This document shows positions 1 through 8,109 of a DNA stretch of 27,720 bases, in pieces. Under the pieces are notes generated by a model. The model searched no databases, had not been told where the DNA came from, and saw nothing but the letters and a program-made list of their open reading frames with translations. A program made the position numbers and the translations under genes. The DNA is from a bacterium (lineage in GTDB: Bacteria > Verrucomicrobiota > Verrucomicrobiae > Limisphaerales > J093). The stretch's first letter is position 1, and each line of letters starts with the position of its first letter. The DNA is taken from assembly GCA_021839785.1 (NCBI GenBank), contig JAKCAB010000845.1, forward strand, positions 1 through 27,720, written 5' to 3'.

Positions 1-646
1 GAACGTAGCCCGGCGTGCCCACGAAGCTGTGCGGCTCGCCGGCGTCGGTGACCAGGCCGATGTCCGCCAGCTTGGGCGTCCCGCCTACGAAGATGACGTT
101 GGACGGTTTGATGTCCCGATGCACCAAACCGTGGCGATGGAGGTGGTCCAAGGCGTCGGCCAACGCGACGCCAATGCGAATGCATTCGTTCACGGGCAAC
201 CGCCCGCGGCGCTTGAGTTCGCGGCGCAGGGTATGCGGCACGTAGGCCGGCGCTGGGCGGAGACGGGGTTCGGCCGGCGAAATGTCGTCGCGCGGGGCTT
301 CGGCTTCGCCCGCGTCATCGGCCAGTTCCATCACGTAATAGAAGTAATCGGCCGGCGTCTCGGGGCCGACCTGGAGGATGTCCATCAACCCTTCGTGGGT
401 GCGCGAGACCGGCTCGTATTTGCGGATGCCCTCCAACTCGCGCTCGTAGGGCCGGGGCGCCTCGAAGCGTTCGCGGGCGACGATCTTCACCGCCCGGCGG
501 GTGCCCAGGGCGTTGCGCGCGAGCCACACGTCGCCGTAACTGCCGCGGTCGATCAGCGCGATCAACTCGTGGTCTGGGACGGGCGGGGGACAATTGGCTT
601 GGTGATTCTCGAACGCATTTCCTCCGCTGGATTCCCGTGCTGGCAT
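1..646 (-). CDS. Serine/threonine protein kinase, N-terminal part (cut by window edge)
   Basis: The frame stays open from an ATG at 646 to the window edge, giving 215 residues of a Hanks-type kinase catalytic domain. Visible motifs are the glycine-rich loop [12 protein letters not shown] (residues 32-43), the ATP-anchoring lysine in A-V-K-I-V (K54), the catalytic loop H-R-D-I-K-P-S-N (D178) and the metal-binding aspartate in a D-I-G variant of DFG (D195). All catalytic residues in view are present, so it should be an active Ser/Thr kinase. The domain begins about 27 residues in, so no sensor precedes it; any membrane or sensory part would be C-terminal, outside the window. A sigma factor gene lies upstream on the same strand, an arrangement known for ECF sigma factors linked to Ser/Thr kinases in the Planctomycetes-Verrucomicrobia group. 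Functional partnership is inference. Confidence 0.93.
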   Translation of the reverse strand, partial: MPARESSGGNAFENHQANCPPPVPDHELIALIDRGSYGDVWLARNALGTRRAVKIVARERFEAPRPYERELEGIRKYEPVSRTHEGLMDILQVGPETPADYFYYVMELADDAGEAEAPRDDISPAEPRLRPAPAYVPHTLRRELKRRGRLPVNECIRIGVALADALDHLHRHGLVHRDIKPSNVIFVGGTPKLADIGLVTDAGEPHSFVGTPGYV

Positions 647-684
647 GGCGTCAAGCGTTGGCCCAGTTGGGCCGCGTGAAAAGC

Positions 685-709
685 AAAAACCGCCCCGACC
701 GCCGGGCGG
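685..709 (-). terminator. Rho-independent terminator-like hairpin between sigma factor and kinase
   Basis: Read on the minus strand, a 6-bp G+C-only stem (CCGCCC/GGGCGG, 704-709 and 690-695) with an 8-nt loop is followed at once by TTTTT (689-685), then GC and more T. It lies 38 bases upstream of the kinase ATG. It could end the sigma factor transcript or act as an attenuator within a sigma-kinase transcript. Confidence 0.55.
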
Positions 710-793
710 GTCTGACGCCTGGCAGGTTCGCGCCGGGCTGGTCCCGCCGACGGGATTCGCGATACCAAAGTGTGTTCAATAGGCCATGAACGG

Positions 794-894
794 CCCCCTC
801 AACCCGGCCTTCTCCCCCACTGGGGGAGAAGGTGTCCGGAGGACGGATGAGGGGGAATTCGTGTCGCCTGGAAGGCAGTTCAGTATGAGAGATC
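794..894. repeat. Palindromic intergenic repeat, copy 1
   Basis: Outer inverted arms CCCCCTCA (794-801) and TGAGGGGG (848-855) enclose a perfect 9-bp inner stem, TTCTCCCCC (810-818) and GGGGGAGAA (822-830), with a 3-nt loop. The text GGTGTCCG follows the inner stem. Resemblance to copy 3 (22865-22952) continues past the outer arm through a stretch ending in a TTCAGTA-like motif. It looks like a dispersed REP/MITE-like element. Confidence 0.75.
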
Positions 895-1119
895 CCGGAA
901 ATGGGCGCTCCCTCATGGTTCATTTGGTGTCGCAATTGCGACAATTTATGTGCCATCCGGATCCTCGCCAAGCCACCCTGCCACGGCCGCTGCTGTGCCC
1001 AGTCAAAAGGCGCGTCGGCCACGGGGCGTCGCGGCGGCTAACTCCATTTGTTTTCGCACCGGCAGGGGGCACGCTCCCGCGCGAGCCTCCTGTCCCCTGA
1101 ACCCCTCATCGGTTTTCGG

Positions 1120-1845
1120 TTATGGCTTCCGCCCTTCCCCCTCCTTGGCGTCTGGGCGGTGAAATCCATCGTTACCAGCCCGGCCCGGCCGCCGCGGAAT
1201 GACGCGCTCCTCCCACAACTCCACCTCGCGTTTGGCCTCGCGCAGCAACCGCTCGAACACCCGGCCGGCCCGCAGCCTGGCCAGATACACCCGGTTGAGA
1301 CTGATCCCCAGCGCCCGCGCAATCGCCGGGTACGTGTGCTCCTCGCGCAAGCGCAAGTAGAGCACCTGGTAAGCCAGCGGCTTGACCTGCCGCTTCAGCC
1401 TGTCCCACGCAATCTCCAGCACGGCGCGCTCCCATTCCTGCTGCCAGACCGCTTCCCAGGCTTGGGGCGCCGGATCGGCCACGGCCTCGACCCGGCCGCC
1501 ACCCGGGCTGGAGACACCGGCCAGCGGTTCCAACCGCCGTGCGGCGGCCTGCCGCCGGAAGTGGTCGGCAATGCGGCGCTCGGCAATGCCGAGCAGCCAG
1601 GTGCGGAAGCGGCAACTCTCGGGGGCGTATTCGAACGCCGGCAACGCGCTCGCGACCGAGATCATGCAATCCTGCGCCACCTCCGCGGCTTGGGCCGGGG
1701 TCAGGCCCCGGCGCCGCGCCACGGCCAGTACGAGGCGACGGTACAGGTCGTCGAACTCGTTCCAGGCCGCGTCGTCGGCCGGGTTCTGCGCCCGCCCCAG
1801 CAAGGTGGCGCGGGTCGGGACGCTGTCGGTGGTCGTCGTGGACAT
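1120..1845 (-). CDS. ECF-like RNA polymerase sigma-70 family factor
   Basis: A 241-residue protein with a region 2 (about residues 13-100) containing a long acidic/aromatic helix and the segment F-R-T-W-L-L-G-I-A-E-R-R-I-A-D-H-F-R-R-Q, typical of region 2.3-2.4. Region 4 (about 137-202) has a helix-turn-helix around T-Y-P-A-I-A-R-A-L-G-I-S-L-N-R-V-Y. Regions 1 and 3 are absent, as in ECF factors. A basic tail of about 40 residues follows region 4. The ATG at 1845 gives a full region 2. A Ser/Thr kinase lies downstream on the same strand and a PEP-CTERM cluster starts divergently 167 bp away. No anti-sigma gene is adjacent, so control may run through the kinase (inference from known ECF-kinase pairs). 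Confidence 0.9.
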   Translation of the reverse strand: MSTTTTDSVPTRATLLGRAQNPADDAAWNEFDDLYRRLVLAVARRRGLTPAQAAEVAQDCMISVASALPAFEYAPESCRFRTWLLGIAERRIADHFRRQAAARRLEPLAGVSSPGGGRVEAVADPAPQAWEAVWQQEWERAVLEIAWDRLKRQVKPLAYQVLYLRLREEHTYPAIARALGISLNRVYLARLRAGRVFERLLREAKREVELWEERVIPRRPGRAGNDGFHRPDAKEGEGRKP

Positions 1846-1886
1846 GGCGGTGTGCTCTGCATAATTAATCGCCGCCCGCCCGGCAA

Positions 1887-1920
1887 TCTTTCAGAAAATA
1901 TTTTTTAGAATTTTGAAAGA
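1887..1920. promoter_or_regulatory. AT-rich inverted repeat in a divergent promoter region
   Basis: The 167-bp gap between the divergent sigma factor and PEP-CTERM genes contains an unusually AT-rich block. Imperfect arms TCTTTCAGAAAAT (1887-1899) and ATTTTGAAAGA (1910-1920) flank a T-rich centre. It may be a regulator site or a promoter element for either gene. No single -35/-10 pair stands out. Confidence 0.35.
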
Positions 1921-2012
1921 AAGCGGTTCGTAGTGGCGATTAAGTAGGCAAAAGCACAGATATCCGACATCCGATTCCAGAACCCAAAAGGCTGTTCCAA
2001 CCCTGAACTTTT

Positions 2013-2714
2013 ATGAGTGAACAGGTCACTTCTTTACGGTACCGCTTCTGCGGATTGGTCGCGGCCACGCTGGTGACGGTGGGATCGCTCGGCAACCAGA
2101 CGTTCGCCTCGAACCTGCTCGTTAACGGGAGTTTCGAATACCCGGCGTTCGGTCCAACGGGCTGGTCGTACGGCACGTCAGGTGCGGATTGGGCCTTCAA
2201 CGACTTCAGCGGAATCACCAGATTAATATCCGCTTGGGATGGCTACGTCTTGGCACCTGAGGGCAACCAAGTCGCATTTCTCCAACGGTACCAAGGCGTT
2301 AACAGCTCCATCGTCCAATCCTTCACGGTTCCAGCATCGGGTGAGTTCCGCTTGACCTATTGGCAACGGGGGCGGTCGTTGGCTGGCAACCTCACATACA
2401 ATCTCGAATTGGACGGTACGGTACTGGACACGTTGACGGCGACGACCGGTCAGCCGGGGGAGGCTTTTTCGGAGGTGGGCCTGAACTTTCACGCCGCGTC
2501 CGGTCTGCATACCCTTGCTTTTGTTGCCGTTTCGCAACTCGGCTCGGATGACACGGTGCTTTTGGACGACGTGACCATCACTCCCGTACCCGAGCCGACT
2601 TGGACTGCCCTCGCTGCTGGCCTTGGCACCTTGTTCTTCGTTGCTTGGCGGCGGCGCGAACGAACCAACTTCATACCTCACAACGAGCCTCAATCTCAAC
2701 CAACAACCCGGTAA
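2013..2714 (+). CDS. PEP-CTERM sorting domain protein
   Basis: A 233-residue exported protein. The N-terminus has a basic stretch followed by a hydrophobic core (about residues 10-31), consistent with a signal peptide. The mature part starts with N-L-L-V-N-G-S-F-E, an opening common to DUF642-like beta-sandwich (carbohydrate-binding-like) secreted proteins. Near the C-terminus is a PEP-CTERM tripartite signal: V-P-E-P, a hydrophobic helix and an R-R-R cluster (about residues 192-216), the recognition site for exosortase-type processing. A further 16 or so hydrophilic residues follow the arginines, which is longer than usual. The ligand is unknown. The next gene is a paralogue-like PEP-CTERM protein 14 bp downstream, so the two are probably cotranscribed. 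Confidence 0.88.
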   Translation: MSEQVTSLRYRFCGLVAATLVTVGSLGNQTFASNLLVNGSFEYPAFGPTGWSYGTSGADWAFNDFSGITRLISAWDGYVLAPEGNQVAFLQRYQGVNSSIVQSFTVPASGEFRLTYWQRGRSLAGNLTYNLELDGTVLDTLTATTGQPGEAFSEVGLNFHAASGLHTLAFVAVSQLGSDDTVLLDDVTITPVPEPTWTALAAGLGTLFFVAWRRRERTNFIPHNEPQSQPTTR

Positions 2715-2728
2715 CCAGAAATTCCCCT

Positions 2729-3310
2729 ATGTGTAAATCTGTTCTCGTTCTTTCAGGACTGCTGACCTTGTCCCTCTGGACCGCACAGGCAGCAAACCTC
2801 GTTGTTAACGGCGACTTCTCCAATTCCGTCCCGAGCAATGGAACTGGCGGAGGCTGGACCTCGTCACACATCGACTATGTCGGCGGATGGCATAGCACAG
2901 GAGGCAATCCGGGGGGCATGTTCATCCTAAACGACAATGGCTCAGCGGGCTCGGACCCCCAAATCGTGCAAACCATCACCGGATTGACGCCTGGGGCGCA
3001 ATACACGCTGAGCGGAGATTACGCGTCTTGGTACATCACGGGGAACAACGGATTCGGCTTAGACATAGACGGATCCAATGTCACCAAGTTGAACCGCACG
3101 GCCACCAAAGTCTGGACACCTTTCTCGCTTACCATCAACGCCGCCAGCACTGAGATGTCGATTCGATTTCGGGCCGAAATCGATGGAGGCGACAACGACT
3201 TTGCCATCGATAACATCAGTCTGGTGGCCGTACCCGAGCCGGCTTCCATCGCGGCCGTCAGCGCTTTGGGGCTGCTGGCCTTTGGCGCCATCCGAAAAGT
3301 CCGGCGATAA
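2729..3310 (+). CDS. PEP-CTERM sorting domain protein
   Basis: A 193-residue protein. I chose the ATG at 2729 because it places a clean signal peptide at the N-terminus (hydrophobic core, then A-Q-A-A). The mature protein opens with N-L-V-V-N-G-D-F-S, matching the preceding gene's N-L-L-V-N-G-S-F-E, and the body is beta-rich (for example G-L-T-P-G-A-Q-Y-T-L-S-G-D-Y), suggesting a DUF642-like carbohydrate-binding fold. It ends with a textbook PEP-CTERM signal: V-P-E-P-A-S, a hydrophobic helix and a terminal R-K-V-R-R. The open frame extends upstream to about 2600, but that part overlaps the preceding gene and lacks a signal peptide. Probable role: exosortase-processed surface or matrix protein. 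Confidence 0.88.
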   Translation: MCKSVLVLSGLLTLSLWTAQAANLVVNGDFSNSVPSNGTGGGWTSSHIDYVGGWHSTGGNPGGMFILNDNGSAGSDPQIVQTITGLTPGAQYTLSGDYASWYITGNNGFGLDIDGSNVTKLNRTATKVWTPFSLTINAASTEMSIRFRAEIDGGDNDFAIDNISLVAVPEPASIAAVSALGLLAFGAIRKVRR

Positions 3311-3323
3311 AGAACCGGAACTC

Positions 3324-3351
3324 TGGCGAGGCTCGCCCCGCTGGCTCGCCA
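3324..3351. other. Inverted repeat between PEP-CTERM gene and giant gene
   Basis: TGGCGAG (3324-3330) and CTCGCCA (3345-3351) can pair around a 14-nt loop just after the stop codon at 3310. There is no T-run, so it is at best a weak or processing hairpin. Confidence 0.3.
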
Positions 3352-3432
3352 AGAATTCCTCTGCGACCGTGATAGCCAACGGCAAGCGTGTCAACGCGCG
3401 TTCAAAACAAGACCTCAACACAAAGGGCAGAT

Positions 3433-6400
3433 ATGCAACAACAACTGACTGAAACCTACAGAATCCTGGTCTGTCTGACGTGCCTCACTGCGGGCGTGAT
3501 CACACAGGCACAGCCGTCGATCCTGGTCGAACCGCAGGATCAGTGGGCCGTTGACGGAAATTCCGTCGTCTTTTCGGTGGTCGCGGCCGACTACTGGGGA
3601 GACGACGAATTCCTCTCTTATCGTTGGTCGAAGCTGGATGACTGGTCTTGGTTTCCACCAGACAATGCGAGGGGCGTCGATACACCCAACTTGCTGCTAT
3701 TGAACGTCGGATGGCAGGACGAAGGCGATTATGTCGTGGACGTTACCGACATGTTCGGGGTCTGGGTGGAAAGCCGGGCGGCACACCTCACGATCTACAC
3801 ACCAGGAACCTTGTTGGCAGACGGCAATTTCGAAAGCTTACCGGTCGGCACGGCTCCTGATCGAAGCGTGTCCGCGGGGGCTTGGGCTTTCGATCCATCG
3901 CTCCCAGAAAAGGACGTTTCGCAGTTCACCATTGCTCAGTCACCCGGAAGTGACGCTGCGGGCAAGAGCCTTCGCGTGTTTGTTCCAAATCTTTACGATG
4001 TGAGCGACGATGACAACTACCACCTGAGCAACCTATTGGGCAGCGCGGTACCAGGAACGACCGGCATTCCAGAAATTCCCAACACCAGGGTAATAGCCGA
4101 TTTCGACCTCTGGGTCGAACCGGACCACGGAGGAGGAGCCGTGTACCTTGCCGCTGGTGGCCTAGCCAATGACAGCCAGCGCGGGCCTCAACTTCACTGG
4201 CTTTCAAATGGAGATATCGCAGCCGTTACGGTAGGAGGGACATTTCAGACGTTGGTTCACAATTACCCGCGAAGTGCCTGGCAATCGGTTCGCCTGGTCG
4301 TGGACCTGGCCTGCGACACTTACGATGTGCAATGGGCGCCACGCGGCCAACCCTTACAGAGCATCGGCACGGGTCTGGCATTTCGTTCGGGTAGCCTTTC
4401 GTATTTGGATCGAGTCACCGTCGTCCGTTTCGTACCCTGCGAAGGCTGTATCTGGCTGAACGGCGCCACGGCGGACGTGGACTCGTACTTCGACAACTTC
4501 GCGGTCGATTTGGTGCTGTTGCCAAGCATTGCGGTTCAGCCGCAAAGTCAGATTGTCGTCGCTGGTAACCAGGTGACTTTGGAGGTCCTTGCCGGCGGCA
4601 GTGGGCCGCTCAGCTATCAATGGTACCGGGGCGAAGGCGTGGACTATGAAGATCCTTGGATCCCCCGACACGGCGACACCAGTCAGCCCATCAACGGCGC
4701 CACGTCCTCCACGCTGACAGTCACGGTTGGCGCAGATTTGGCGAAATATTGGGTCCGGGTCAGCAACGCCGTCGGAAGCAAAGACAGCCGGACGGCCACC
4801 GTGTCGCCGCCTCTGCCCCCTTCGATTACCACTCAACCGGAAAGCCAGACGGTTTACAGCGGGGAGGAGATTTGGCTCAGTGTCGGGGCTGAAGGCACGG
4901 AACCACTAACCCACCAATGGTACCGCGGAGCAAGCGGTGACACCTCAGATCCTATTGAGGGGGCCCAAAGCGCCTACCGCTGGGAAACCGTTGAAACCTC
5001 CTCGAGCTACTGGGTGCGGGTCAGCAACGAGGCCGGAACCGCCGATAGCCAGACCGCCATAATCACTGCGGTGGATCAAGCCCCCAGTATCACGCAACAA
5101 CCCGCAAGCCAGATTATTCCCCAAGGCATCCGAGGACAACTCTACGTTGCTGCGGAGGGCTCGTCTCCGAAAACCTATCAATGGTATCAAGGCCAAAGCG
5201 GCGACACCAGCACACCCATGCCTGAAGGCAACGATGCATCCATTACGACGCCACCGGTTACCTCCCCCGTCTCGTTCTGGGTGCGCGTGAGCAACGCATT
5301 TGGAGATGCTGACAGCGAAACCGCGACACTGACCCCGCGTGCGCCAATACCCGGCGAATCCAAGTGGGAAACGACTACCTTTTCGGTCGGATCGTCGTCG
5401 CCAGCGATAGGAGACGACGGCACAGTGTATGTGGGCTCCTACAACGGGAATCTTTATGCCCTGGATGGCGCGACTGGCGTTCAAAAGTGGCTCTTCCAGG
5501 CTGGAGTGACTATCAATTCTTCACCGGCCGTCGCCGTTGATGGCACCGTGTTTGTGGGTTCTAGCGATGGCAATCTCTACGCACTCGACGGACCGACTGG
5601 GGCAAAGAAGTGGGCCTTCCAGAGTGGAAGCAGTATCGATTCTTCACCGGCCGTCGCCGCCGATGGCACCGTGTTCGTTGGCTCTAGCGATAGAAACCTT
5701 TACGCCATCGACGGAGCGAACGGGATGAAGAAATGGTCCTTCCAGAGTGGAAGTAGTATCTATTCTTCACCGGCCATCGCCACCGATGGCACTGTGTTCG
5801 TGGGCTCCTACGATGGAAATCTTTACGCCCTCGACGGGGCAAGCGGGGCAAAGAAATGGTCGTTCCAGGCAGGCAACGCCTTCCGTTCTTCTCCCGCCAT
5901 CGGTGAGGACGGAACCGTGTATGTGGATTGTATGGACGGAAAAGTATATGCCTTGAATGGGGCTACCGGAGCGGAGCGATGGACATTCTCTGCATCCATA
6001 GTTTCGGACCAGGGGGAGGTTCTTGGGAGTTATGTTAGTTCGTCGCCTGCTCTCACTTCCGATGGCACGGTGTACTTTGGGGTTAGCTTCGACATATTAG
6101 TATGGTGGGATCCCTACTACCCTTGGTCAGAATGGGAGTTCTACGCGTTAAACAGCCAAAGCGGGAACGTGGAATGGTCATACCACTATTATTATGGACG
6201 TGCAGATTCCTCCCCTAATGTCGATGAGGACGGCATCGTGTATGTCGGATCCGACGATGGCGTCCACGCGTTTTACGGTTCCGCCGCTCTCGCCCATTCG
6301 GCTTGGCCCAAATTCCATCATGACGTCCAGAACCGTGGCCAGATCGATGGGCCACCGCCCGCAGCGCAAGCTCCGCAGATCGTCACTCAGCCGCAAGACC

Positions 6401-8085
6401 AGACGGTGGTCAGCGGCCAGAGCGCAACCTTGGCGGTGGAGGTCACGGGCACCGAGCCATTGAGTTACCAATGGTATGTGGGGCCGAGCGGAGACACCAG
6501 CCAGCCGATCACGGGCGCAACCAAGGCCAGCTACACCACCTCGGCGCTCACGGAGACGACCAGTTTTTGGGTTCAGGTAAGCAACGACACCGGTTCCATT
6601 GATAGCCAGACAGTTACCGTGACAATCGGTGCCACCGGAGCAGCGAGTTGGCAGGCGGTCACCGTTCCCGGGCTGGCCGCCGGCGCGAACTTCTATCGGC
6701 TGTGGACCCGGGCGCCGGGCGAGGTCTATGTGTGGGCTTACAGCCGCCCGGGAGGCAGCGTGGAGTCCACCCTCTACCGGCTTTACCAGGCGCAATGGCA
6801 GCCGGTGCTGGAAGTCAGTGGGGAGTACCCGGCGAGTGTCTTCGGCACCGGTGCCAGCGAGGTGTTCGCCGCCACTCAAACCCAACTTTGGCGTTCCACC
6901 GACAACGGCGACACCTGGACTTTACAGGCATTACCCGGCAGTGGCGATTTCTTTAAGATCAGCGGCACACCTAACAACGTGCATGTGCTGCGTGGCGAAG
7001 GGTTCATCGTCCGTTTTGATGGCAACCAGTGGCAACAGGTGTCCAACAATTCGGGCATACTCACCGTGTTGGGGCCGGCAGAAGGCTACTACGTCACCTG
7101 CTGGGGGTGGGGAACCTGGAACGGCAGCCAGTGGCAGTATCATTCGCAAGGTTTCGACTTCTGCGACATCTACGATACTTGGGCGGTGCGCGATGCCCAA
7201 GGTCTGCACTGGTGGGCGGTGGGCAACAACAACTTTTCCAACGGCATCCGGGTGTGGTGCTGGGATGCGGCCAGTGGCACCTTCGGCAGCAAGCGAGGGT
7301 ACTGCTTTGGCGACGGGAATGGCTACGACGTGGGCAGCGCTTACGGTATTTGGGGGTCCAGCGCCAACGACGTGTACGTGATCGGCGATCTGGCCGATAC
7401 CGACCAGGGCACCCGCAGCGGCCGGATCTACCACTTCGACGGCAGCAGTTGGACGCGGCTTACCGAGCCGGACCTTTACCCCAGCCGCTGGGGCCTGTGG
7501 GGCACCGGCCCGGATGACGTGTGGATCGCCGGGAACGAGGGCAAGCTCTTTCATCTCACGGCCCAGGCCCCACACACCGAGCCAGACACGATCACGCGCC
7601 GCCGCGGACGGCCGGTGAAAGTCCCGGCCGTCCAGCTTCTGGCCAACGACACCGACCCGGACAACGATCCGTTGAACGTTGTCAGCGTCAGCGCCAACTC
7701 CACGCAAGGCGGCACCGTGAGCCTGTCGGACGGCTGGGTATTATACACGCCACCAGCCGGTCCAGATGTCAGCGACACGTTCAACTACACGGTGGCTGAC
7801 CCGCCGGGACTTCAAGCGGTAGGTCAGGTGACGGTTACCGTCCAAGCCGGGGAGGAGAATCCGTCAGCCAATATGCTACCGCCTGTGGTCCAGCCGGACG
7901 ATACGATTCTGATCCGGTTCGCGGGCATTCCCGGCCGTGCCTATCGCGTGCAGATGGCTACGCAACTCAGCCCGCCAGACTGGCAAACCCTGGCCACAGT
8001 AATCGTCGGCGGCGACGGCTTTGGCGAGTATCACGACGCTGCGCCTCCGGGCGCCACGCGGTTCTATCGGACGGTCAACCCCTAA
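3433..8085 (+). CDS. Giant secreted modular protein: Ig-like domains, PQQ-type propeller, cadherin-like domain
   Basis: A 1550-residue exported protein. I chose the ATG at 3433 because AAAGGG lies about 5 bases upstream and it gives a signal peptide ending near A-Q-A-Q. Rough order: Ig-like domain (26-126); LamG/DUF642-like region starting L-L-A-D-G-N-F-E (130-362); three Ig-like modules each beginning P-S-I-x-x-Q-P (365-457, 463-546, 551-634); PQQ/quinoprotein-type propeller with 41-residue repeats containing D-G-T-V-x-V-G and N-L-Y-A-L-D-G (640-970); another Ig-like module (981-1066); a second, tryptophan-rich propeller-like region (1070-1376); a cadherin/Big_9-like domain with L-L-A-N-D-T-D-P-D-N-D (1377-1473); and a short C-terminal module (about 1487-1550). 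It has no PEP-CTERM signal despite its PEP-CTERM neighbours. Probably an extracellular adhesin or binding protein; no catalytic motif is visible. Confidence 0.9.
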   Translation: MQQQLTETYRILVCLTCLTAGVITQAQPSILVEPQDQWAVDGNSVVFSVVAADYWGDDEFLSYRWSKLDDWSWFPPDNARGVDTPNLLLLNVGWQDEGDYVVDVTDMFGVWVESRAAHLTIYTPGTLLADGNFESLPVGTAPDRSVSAGAWAFDPSLPEKDVSQFTIAQSPGSDAAGKSLRVFVPNLYDVSDDDNYHLSNLLGSAVPGTTGIPEIPNTRVIADFDLWVEPDHGGGAVYLAAGGLANDSQRGPQLHWLSNGDIAAVTVGGTFQTLVHNYPRSAWQSVRLVVDLACDTYDVQWAPRGQPLQSIGTGLAFRSGSLSYLDRVTVVRFVPCEGCIWLNGATADVDSYFDNFAVDLVLLPSIAVQPQSQIVVAGNQVTLEVLAGGSGPLSYQWYRGEGVDYEDPWIPRHGDTSQPINGATSSTLTVTVGADLAKYWVRVSNAVGSKDSRTATVSPPLPPSITTQPESQTVYSGEEIWLSVGAEGTEPLTHQWYRGASGDTSDPIEGAQSAYRWETVETSSSYWVRVSNEAGTADSQTAIITAVDQAPSITQQPASQIIPQGIRGQLYVAAEGSSPKTYQWYQGQSGDTSTPMPEGNDASITTPPVTSPVSFWVRVSNAFGDADSETATLTPRAPIPGESKWETTTFSVGSSSPAIGDDGTVYVGSYNGNLYALDGATGVQKWLFQAGVTINSSPAVAVDGTVFVGSSDGNLYALDGPTGAKKWAFQSGSSIDSSPAVAADGTVFVGSSDRNLYAIDGANGMKKWSFQSGSSIYSSPAIATDGTVFVGSYDGNLYALDGASGAKKWSFQAGNAFRSSPAIGEDGTVYVDCMDGKVYALNGATGAERWTFSASIVSDQGEVLGSYVSSSPALTSDGTVYFGVSFDILVWWDPYYPWSEWEFYALNSQSGNVEWSYHYYYGRADSSPNVDEDGIVYVGSDDGVHAFYGSAALAHSAWPKFHHDVQNRGQIDGPPPAAQAPQIVTQPQDQTVVSGQSATLAVEVTGTEPLSYQWYVGPSGDTSQPITGATKASYTTSALTETTSFWVQVSNDTGSIDSQTVTVTIGATGAASWQAVTVPGLAAGANFYRLWTRAPGEVYVWAYSRPGGSVESTLYRLYQAQWQPVLEVSGEYPASVFGTGASEVFAATQTQLWRSTDNGDTWTLQALPGSGDFFKISGTPNNVHVLRGEGFIVRFDGNQWQQVSNNSGILTVLGPAEGYYVTCWGWGTWNGSQWQYHSQGFDFCDIYDTWAVRDAQGLHWWAVGNNNFSNGIRVWCWDAASGTFGSKRGYCFGDGNGYDVGSAYGIWGSSANDVYVIGDLADTDQGTRSGRIYHFDGSSWTRLTEPDLYPSRWGLWGTGPDDVWIAGNEGKLFHLTAQAPHTEPDTITRRRGRPVKVPAVQLLANDTDPDNDPLNVVSVSANSTQGGTVSLSDGWVLYTPPAGPDVSDTFNYTVADPPGLQAVGQVTVTVQAGEENPSANMLPPVVQPDDTILIRFAGIPGRAYRVQMATQLSPPDWQTLATVIVGGDGFGEYHDAAPPGATRFYRTVNP
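5395..6009 (+). repeat. Five tandem 123-bp in-frame repeats (PQQ-type propeller blades)
   Basis: Units begin at 5395, 5518, 5641, 5764 and 5887, each exactly 123 bp (41 codons) and opening with two serine codons and a proline codon. The second to fourth units are very similar at the DNA level, including synonymous positions, which points to recent duplication or gene conversion. They encode propeller blades of the surrounding gene and are not a CRISPR or mobile repeat. Confidence 0.85.
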
Positions 8086-8109
8086 CTGTCGATCGACTTG
8101 TATCCTATC

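Larger units (their letters stand above)
647..1119. other. Intergenic region with no convincing gene
   Basis: This 473-bp gap between the sigma factor and the kinase holds a palindromic repeat (about 794-894) and the hairpin at 685-709. A further small inverted repeat, TCCCG-CCGA-CGGGA, lies at 742-755. Open frames across it have no recognisable domain or start context and I read them as chance. Confidence 0.6.

Noticed and set aside
195..197. Apparent loss of the kinase DFG phenylalanine (D-I-G) as evidence of a pseudokinase (kinase residues 195-197)
   Set aside because: The metal-binding aspartate and the catalytic lysine and H-R-D are all present; the middle residue varies in bacterial kinases.
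5395..6009. Regular 123-bp repeats considered as a CRISPR or mobile repeat array
   Set aside because: The repeats are in frame, contiguous without unique spacers, and encode PQQ-type propeller blades.
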